Positions 58,779-64,000 of a stretch of DNA of 64,000 nt are shown one piece after another. Source of the stretch: Chryseosolibacter sp044507775 (lineage in GTDB: Bacteria; Bacteroidota; Bacteroidia; Cytophagales; Cyclobacteriaceae); NCBI GenBank assembly GCA_044507775.1, contig JBIQIY010000025.1:1-64000 (forward strand), read 5' to 3'. The translations under genes were made by a program, and so were the position numbers. How positions within the stretch are numbered: position 1 is the stretch's first letter; every line of letters begins with the position of its first letter. The notes beneath the pieces are model-generated. The model was not told the DNA's origin and did no database searches. It saw nothing but the letters and a program-made list of their open reading frames with translations.

Positions 58779-60500
58779 ATGTTGAAATCTTCAATCTTGA
58801 ATTATCACACATCGATCAGGAATTCTATCAAATCCAGCTGGTTAACATTAGGAATCATTTCAGCGATCTGTATTCCGCTGGCTATTTTCTTTTTTCTTGT
58901 CTTCTTTGAAAATGAAACAGCCGCTCTAATTATGCGGTTCTATCCGCCGTCGCCGCGGCAGGGCATAACGTTCTATCATGATATCGTGAACCTGACCCGC
59001 CTTGAGATTCTATGGCTGGGTTTTTTCGCGCTGCTTTCCCTTGTGCTTATGAATTATCCGCTCAAGGGAGTCTTCGCGGTGCGATCCAATACGAAGGCGA
59101 CTTACTACATGATGCTCATAGCATCGGCGTTTGTTCTGGCAACGGCATTTATCAACCGCGAAGTATTCGAAGATTTTCCAAATTCCTCCGACGAGTACGC
59201 TTACCTTTTTCAGGCCGAGATGTTCAGCCGCGGCAAGTTATGGGAGCGCGCGCATGATCTGCCCGACTTTTTTTACATAAACAACATCGCGCAACACGAA
59301 GGAATTCAGGTTAGCCGGTTCCCCCCGGGGTGGCCCCTGATTCTGAGCTCTGCGTTTGAATTAGGAGTAAGCCCCGCGTTAGTAAACCCTTTTCTGGGCG
59401 TGGTGGCGCTGCTGGTTTTTTATTTTTTCGTCAAACGATATTACGATGTGAAGGTGGCCGTCTGGAGCACGCTTGCTGTTGGGCTGAGCGGATTTTATGT
59501 GTTTAATGCCGCGTCATACTTTTCTCACACTTCTTGTCTTCTGATGGTCTTACTCTTCGTATTTAGTATTTATTTGTACAGGGAGAAGAATAATGTCATA
59601 TTCGGGTTGCTTGCAGGCTTTTTTCTTGCCTTTGTTGTTACAATCCGGTACTACACGGCGTTCTTGATTTTTGTCCCGTTTCTCGTCTACCTGGTAGCAG
59701 AATACCGGTGGAGAGTGATTCCGCTGTTCTTCTGGATGGCGCTGGGCAGCATTCCATGTGTAGGCTACCTGCTCTGGTACGATTATTCAATTACCGGTGA
59801 TCCATTCCTGCCGGTAACGATGTGGGCTTACCCGGAAGAGCAAATAGGATTTGTAAGGGGTCATACTTTCCTCAAAGGGCTTGAGCACCTGATCAGGCAT
59901 GGCCTGTTGTTTATTTATTGGGTGTCTCCTGGATTGCTGATCCTGTACATCGTGCTTCTCTGGAAGAAGGTTCGGTCCGCAGCTGATCGCGTAACTCGTC
60001 CGGAGGATTATGCGTTCGCAGTCCTGGCCATCGGATATTTCTTTTATTACGAAATCGGCGGAAATCAGTATGGTCCCCGATTCCTCTTTGAGGCGTTCCC
60101 GTTCCTGGTAGTTTTTGTTGTCAGCCATGTGTTGCGTTCCGGTCGCAATTGGGCGATGGCGATTCTGATCGCATGCCTCGTATACCCAATCATAAAAATG
60201 CCCCTTATCGCCTATCGCGAAGCGCGTATAATCGATCAGCGGCAGAACGTCTATGACCTGGTTAAGAAGGAGAAGATCACAAACGCCCTGGTCTTTATTT
60301 CGTCGCCCACGAGCCCATTGCGGCCAATGCCAGTAGACGATCTTACACGGAATGACCCGACGTTCATCAACGACGTTATGTATGTGTTGTCCTTTCCGAA
60401 GATCAATGATCAATTAATGGATTACTATCCCGATCGATCCGTTTATGAGTATGTACGGGACGTTGACGATGTCGATGGCGAACTGATCAGGATCCGCTAG
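58779..60500 (+). CDS. GT-C membrane glycosyltransferase
   Basis: The 573-residue integral membrane protein has about ten helices and the acidic pair D138-E139 in FPNSSDEYAYLFQAEMFSRG, the position of catalytic acid in GT-C enzymes using polyprenyl-phosphate sugars. The end of the membrane part has NQYGPRFLFEAFPFLVVF, as in related transferases. Given the polyprenyl-phospho-arabinose genes at both ends of the cluster it is a candidate arabinofuranosyltransferase (inference). Confidence 0.8.
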   Translation: MLKSSILNYHTSIRNSIKSSWLTLGIISAICIPLAIFFFLVFFENETAALIMRFYPPSPRQGITFYHDIVNLTRLEILWLGFFALLSLVLMNYPLKGVFAVRSNTKATYYMMLIASAFVLATAFINREVFEDFPNSSDEYAYLFQAEMFSRGKLWERAHDLPDFFYINNIAQHEGIQVSRFPPGWPLILSSAFELGVSPALVNPFLGVVALLVFYFFVKRYYDVKVAVWSTLAVGLSGFYVFNAASYFSHTSCLLMVLLFVFSIYLYREKNNVIFGLLAGFFLAFVVTIRYYTAFLIFVPFLVYLVAEYRWRVIPLFFWMALGSIPCVGYLLWYDYSITGDPFLPVTMWAYPEEQIGFVRGHTFLKGLEHLIRHGLLFIYWVSPGLLILYIVLLWKKVRSAADRVTRPEDYAFAVLAIGYFFYYEIGGNQYGPRFLFEAFPFLVVFVVSHVLRSGRNWAMAILIACLVYPIIKMPLIAYREARIIDQRQNVYDLVKKEKITNALVFISSPTSPLRPMPVDDLTRNDPTFINDVMYVLSFPKINDQLMDYYPDRSVYEYVRDVDDVDGELIRIR

Positions 60501-60532
60501 ACAGTCTATGCCCCGGGTGGCGTGAGGGATCA

Positions 60533-62104
60533 TCACTCAGGAAGTGTGTACACATCAATGAACGATTTCTCCGGATGCCTGGGAGCCAGGAATGTGAACT
60601 CATGCTTGTAGTGCTGATCGAGGCACGCCTTGACATCCATCGGAAAGAAGTTAATGACCTCCTCCGGATTCACAGTTTCAAAAATGACGAGGTCATAGGA
60701 CTTGTTCCGGATCTTTTCACAGAACTCGTCCACTTGCTTTTGCCAGATAGAGACCGTTTGATGATACCACATGGGTTGATTGGTGGGAGGAGTAAAGGGT
60801 ATCTCGTAGGCGAGAGAGGTAAGTTCACTCATGTTGAGCACTCGAATATCTCCCTTCTTCTTCTTAATCACATCCAGCTCTTTAATTTTCCGAATGCCGT
60901 CCAGCGTGGATTCAGCCAGGAAGAGGTGTTCCATTGTTTTGTATTCTGTCGCAAGACGGTAATGCTGGGGTGCTTTTTCTTCGACGCGTTCCACCACATT
61001 CGGCCTCTTATAAATCAATCGCTCTATGTTTCTCCAATAGATGCCCGTCCACCAGAACCCCACGAGGGCAAGACAGATCGCCACATAGTACCAACGCGTC
61101 AGGTCGATACGCAGCCTCACGTTCGAGAGAAGGTAAGCAAATCCAAATGCGTAAAAGAAGGCCTCATTTTTCTCCGGTACGGGGCTCGTCACAGGGATGA
61201 TCCACGCCTGTACCATGATACCAACGCAAAGCATCACGAAAAGGACCTCGTGCTTGTTTTCGAAAAAGGCGCGTCCGTCCCGGGCTTTATCGATCGCGAA
61301 CAGCAAGATGATAAACAGAAAGAACTTTTCCCAGTATGCCCATCCCAGGATCTCATTCAGAAAGTTGGAAAGGATCAGCCGCGACTCGTGCGGCGGTTGC
61401 CCATAGTTAAACCAGTATGAAAAGTCGTACTGCCAGACCGGGGCAATAAACGCAATGGCGAAGACTATTAGACAGCCTGTGAAGGCGAGCCATTTCCTGA
61501 GCGACCTGTCAACCCAGGCGTTGTATGTGAGCATTGCGTAAATAATGAGCAGGCCCAGGCCACCGGCGTCCTGCTTGGTCCAGATTGAAAAGAAGGCAAA
61601 GAATGCGGCCAGGGCTATGTTCATCCACAGCCTCCATCCGGCCTCCGTAAAGATCGCACGCAGCGCAAAGTAAATGGCCACAAGTTCGAAGGCGAACACC
61701 ATGTTATTATACCAGGGCCAGAAGTTGAACGAAACATAGGAGAAGCAATAGACCAGGACGGAAAGCAGGATAACCACCGGTGGCACCTTTAATATCCGGA
61801 GAATCGATCGAAAAGAAAAGACGGAAATCAGGTTGACCACTACCTGGCAAATGATCAGACTATAAAAATAGGGTCCGAAGATCTTGAACATCATGGCCGG
61901 AAGTAACCAATAGCCATATCCCATGGGAAGGGAAAAATCCCGGAAAGGCACTTGACCGAGATAGATGCGATAGGCACCTTCCCACGACAGAAAAATATTG
62001 ATGCGGTAAGGATTGTTAAACAGGAGGGGGATAAAGCAAAAGACGAGTGTTATTACCAGCTCGAGTCCGAGTAGTTGTCGTTCTGAAAGACTTTTGTTGA
62101 GCAT
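60533..62104 (-). CDS. Second GT-C-like membrane protein
   Basis: A 523-residue protein with about 11 membrane helices (residues 10-360) and a soluble C-terminal domain (about 370-523). The first large loop has SWEGAYRIYLGQVPFRDFSL, a GT-C-type segment with acidic and aromatic residues near the first external loop. It is convergent with the other GT-C gene and divergent from the DprE1-like gene. It may be a second polyprenyl-phospho-sugar transferase; the function is inferred from topology. Confidence 0.75.
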   Translation of the reverse strand: MLNKSLSERQLLGLELVITLVFCFIPLLFNNPYRINIFLSWEGAYRIYLGQVPFRDFSLPMGYGYWLLPAMMFKIFGPYFYSLIICQVVVNLISVFSFRSILRILKVPPVVILLSVLVYCFSYVSFNFWPWYNNMVFAFELVAIYFALRAIFTEAGWRLWMNIALAAFFAFFSIWTKQDAGGLGLLIIYAMLTYNAWVDRSLRKWLAFTGCLIVFAIAFIAPVWQYDFSYWFNYGQPPHESRLILSNFLNEILGWAYWEKFFLFIILLFAIDKARDGRAFFENKHEVLFVMLCVGIMVQAWIIPVTSPVPEKNEAFFYAFGFAYLLSNVRLRIDLTRWYYVAICLALVGFWWTGIYWRNIERLIYKRPNVVERVEEKAPQHYRLATEYKTMEHLFLAESTLDGIRKIKELDVIKKKKGDIRVLNMSELTSLAYEIPFTPPTNQPMWYHQTVSIWQKQVDEFCEKIRNKSYDLVIFETVNPEEVINFFPMDVKACLDQHYKHEFTFLAPRHPEKSFIDVYTLPE

Positions 62105-62182
62105 ATGACACGTAAGTGAGTTAAATATTCATTTTTTAGTAACTTCCGGCCGGATTGGTGCATATTTTTTACACTTTCTCGC

Positions 62183-63502
62183 ATGAAGAAGCTGATTACA
62201 AACTGGAACAACTATCCCGTCGTTGAAGCCAATGAGACCTCGTTCGATTACGAGAAAGAAATTGCTTCGAAGCTTGCACAATCCTCGATTCCACACGGCA
62301 ACGGGCGCTGTTATGGAGATGCCTCGCTTTCGGGGGAGGTGATCAACACACTGCGCTATGACAAGGTGCTCGCGTTCGATGAGTTGAATGGTATAATTAC
62401 ATGCCAAAGCGGCCTATTGCTTTCCGACCTTCTCCAGATCATCGTTCCGCGGGGATGGTTCCTGCCTGTCACACCGGGAACGAAGTTTATTACGATCGGC
62501 GGTGCAGTTGCGTCGGATGTCCATGGGAAAAACCACCACGTTGACGGTTCTTTTTCCCGGCACATAATTTCCATGTCTGTACTAACCGGGACAGGGGAGA
62601 CTTTTGTATGCAGCGCGACTAATCATTCTGACTTGTTTTGGGCAACGTGCGGAGGCATGGGGCTTACCGGTATCGTCCTGGACGTCAAGTTCCGGCTGAA
62701 GAGAGTAAACACTGCTTATATCCGTCAACGGCAAATCAAGGCGAGAAACCTCGAAGAGGTGATGGATCTGTTCGAAGAAAATTCCGCGTCTACCTATTCT
62801 GTGGCGTGGATCGATTGCCTCAAGAAGGGAAAGAGCTTCGGGCGCAGTATCCTCATGCTGGGAGAGCACGCCAACAGCGATGAAGTCAGGCGTGACAAGG
62901 TCCTGGAGCCCCGGGAGAAAGCGCTTTTGACCGTGCCGTTTTATTTTCCCTCATTTGTTCTCAACGGGTATTCGATGAAGGTGTTCAACGCTCTCATTTA
63001 CGCAAAGAATTACCGGAAGACCATGGACAGCGTTGTCCACTATGATGGTTTCTACTACCCGCTCGATTCGATCCTGAGCTGGAATAAGATCTATGGGAAG
63101 AAAGGCTTTGTTCAGTACCAGTTTGTTCTACCCCTTACAGCTAGCAAGGAAGGACTGACGGATATCCTGACACGTATTAACGGTCATGGAACGGGATCTT
63201 TTTTGGCGGTACTAAAACTCTTCGGCGAGCAGGACGATCTGATCTCTTTTCCCATGAAGGGATACACGCTGGCACTTGACTTTCCTATCAGACCGGGACT
63301 ATTTGAATTTCTGGATGAATTGGATCATATCGTCGCTCAGTACGGGGGACGCATTTACCTTTCGAAAGATGCCAGGATGAAGGAGGAGATCTTCTGGAGC
63401 ACGTATCCGCGCGCGGGAGAGTTTCAGGAAATAATCAAGAGATATGATCCACAGAACCGTTTCGTTTCCCGGCTCTCGGAAAGACTAACCTTAAAACCTT
63501 AA
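62183..63502 (+). CDS. DprE1-like FAD oxidase
   Basis: The 439-residue flavoprotein has the FAD motif HGNGRCYGDASLSG (residues 39-52) and the segment TIGGAVASDVHGKNHHVDGS, both characteristic of decaprenylphosphoryl-beta-D-ribose oxidase. The active Lys in YLSKDARM (K395) is present. By my memory of the mycobacterial sequence the drug-reactive Cys corresponds to Ala in LALDFPI, so it would be naturally insensitive to covalent DprE1 inhibitors. It oxidises polyprenyl-phospho-ribose to the 2-keto form. It overlaps the next gene by one base (TAATG). Confidence 0.88.
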   Translation: MKKLITNWNNYPVVEANETSFDYEKEIASKLAQSSIPHGNGRCYGDASLSGEVINTLRYDKVLAFDELNGIITCQSGLLLSDLLQIIVPRGWFLPVTPGTKFITIGGAVASDVHGKNHHVDGSFSRHIISMSVLTGTGETFVCSATNHSDLFWATCGGMGLTGIVLDVKFRLKRVNTAYIRQRQIKARNLEEVMDLFEENSASTYSVAWIDCLKKGKSFGRSILMLGEHANSDEVRRDKVLEPREKALLTVPFYFPSFVLNGYSMKVFNALIYAKNYRKTMDSVVHYDGFYYPLDSILSWNKIYGKKGFVQYQFVLPLTASKEGLTDILTRINGHGTGSFLAVLKLFGEQDDLISFPMKGYTLALDFPIRPGLFEFLDELDHIVAQYGGRIYLSKDARMKEEIFWSTYPRAGEFQEIIKRYDPQNRFVSRLSERLTLKP

Positions 63503-64000
63503 TGGAGGAGAACGTTTTGATTCTGGGGGCTACTTCCGACATGGCAGTAGCAATAGCCAGACAACTTGCACTTGAAGGGTATTCATTAACACTGGCCGGC
63601 CGCGGCAAGGAGAGGTTATCAGCCCTGGAAGGTGACCTGCGCGTCCGACACAAAGCCATGGTGTCGTCGGTCACTTTTGATGCTCTCGATTTCGCGAGCC
63701 ATGAGAACTTTTATAAGTCGCTACCCGAGAAACCGGATGTCGTCATCTGCGTCTTCGGACTGCTCGGAGATCAGTCGGTCGCACAGGAAAATGGAGAACA
63801 TGCGCAGCAGATCATTGGCACGAATTACAGTGGCGCGGTGTCGATTCTCAATATTGTGGCCAATGATTTTCAGCATCGGAAAAAAGGCCTTATTGTCGGC
63901 ATCAGTTCCGTCGCCGGCGAGCGGGGCAGGCAGAGTAATTATATCTACGGAAGTGCCAAGGCCGGCTTCACCGCTTACCTCTCCGGCTTGCGTAACCGGC
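63502..64000 (+). CDS. DprE2-like short-chain reductase (partial)
   Basis: The first 166 residues of an SDR enzyme; the rest lies beyond the window. The Rossmann start VLILGATSDMAVAIA, a serine pair (S135/S136) and the catalytic pair Y149 with K153 (YGSAK) are intact. With the DprE1-like gene it would reduce the 2-keto sugar to polyprenyl-phospho-D-arabinose. The coupled start codon at 63502 supports joint expression. Confidence 0.85.
   Translation, partial: MEENVLILGATSDMAVAIARQLALEGYSLTLAGRGKERLSALEGDLRVRHKAMVSSVTFDALDFASHENFYKSLPEKPDVVICVFGLLGDQSVAQENGEHAQQIIGTNYSGAVSILNIVANDFQHRKKGLIVGISSVAGERGRQSNYIYGSAKAGFTAYLSGLRNR

Overview
The window is chromosomal DNA of a Bacteroidota bacterium, most likely a Cytophagales-type environmental species. 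This rests on a SusC/SusD pair, a type IX secretion cargo with a gliding-type C-terminal domain followed by PorP/SprF, promoters of the TTTG/TAnnTTTG form, and large regulatory and exopolysaccharide gene sets. The assignment is an inference; no 16S gene is present.

Layout. (1) 1-3510: housekeeping genes on the minus strand (TerB-like protein, DnaJ/TPR membrane protein, GAPDH). (2) 3599-13890: a 10.3-kb integrated element bounded by a 17-bp direct repeat, inserted at the 3' end of tRNA-Glu(TTC). It carries a tyrosine integrase, a HicA/HicB-like pair, an HK97-type capsid protein, a large tail-like protein and a replication/HTH module, but no terminase or portal. Paired accgcacc repeats sit near both ends and look like integrase arm sites. 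(3) 14041-27490: a polysaccharide/ribose-type utilisation locus: LacI repressor, three AAACGTTT operators, SusC, SusD, a GH127-like enzyme, ribokinase, a secreted ADP-ribosylglycohydrolase, a sulfatase and a GRP-type sugar transporter. (4) 27562-32830: a compact operon of a LolA-like protein, two FtsX permeases, a LolD-like ATPase and an outer-membrane barrel, a candidate trans-envelope lipid or lipoprotein route. (5) 32882-41217: PBP1A, signalling proteins, an arsenosugar pair (ArsS plus a peroxidase-like protein), an LtaS-like sulfatase-fold membrane enzyme and YebC. (6) 41637-47439: a large T9SS adhesin with five 92-residue repeats, PorP/SprF and a PorE-like protein. (7) 47456-64000: a surface-glycan cluster.

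The glycan cluster is the most interesting part. A tight leftward operon joins an O-carbamoyltransferase, a DUF5989 peptide and an SxtJ-like protein to a UbiA-type polyprenyl-phosphate phosphoribosyltransferase and a HAD phosphatase. At the far right are homologues of the oxidase and reductase (DprE1/DprE2) that epimerise polyprenyl-phospho-ribose to polyprenyl-phospho-D-arabinose. Between them lie a Wzc-like protein, a GT4 glycosyltransferase, an O-antigen ligase/polymerase, a half-length TolC-family protein and two GT-C membrane glycosyltransferases. Together they predict a carbamoylated, D-arabinose-containing exopolysaccharide or glycoconjugate.

Two intergenic regions carry heptanucleotide tandem arrays (26260-26439 and 30915-30956). 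All functional statements come from reading the sequence and remembered family features; no database search was possible.
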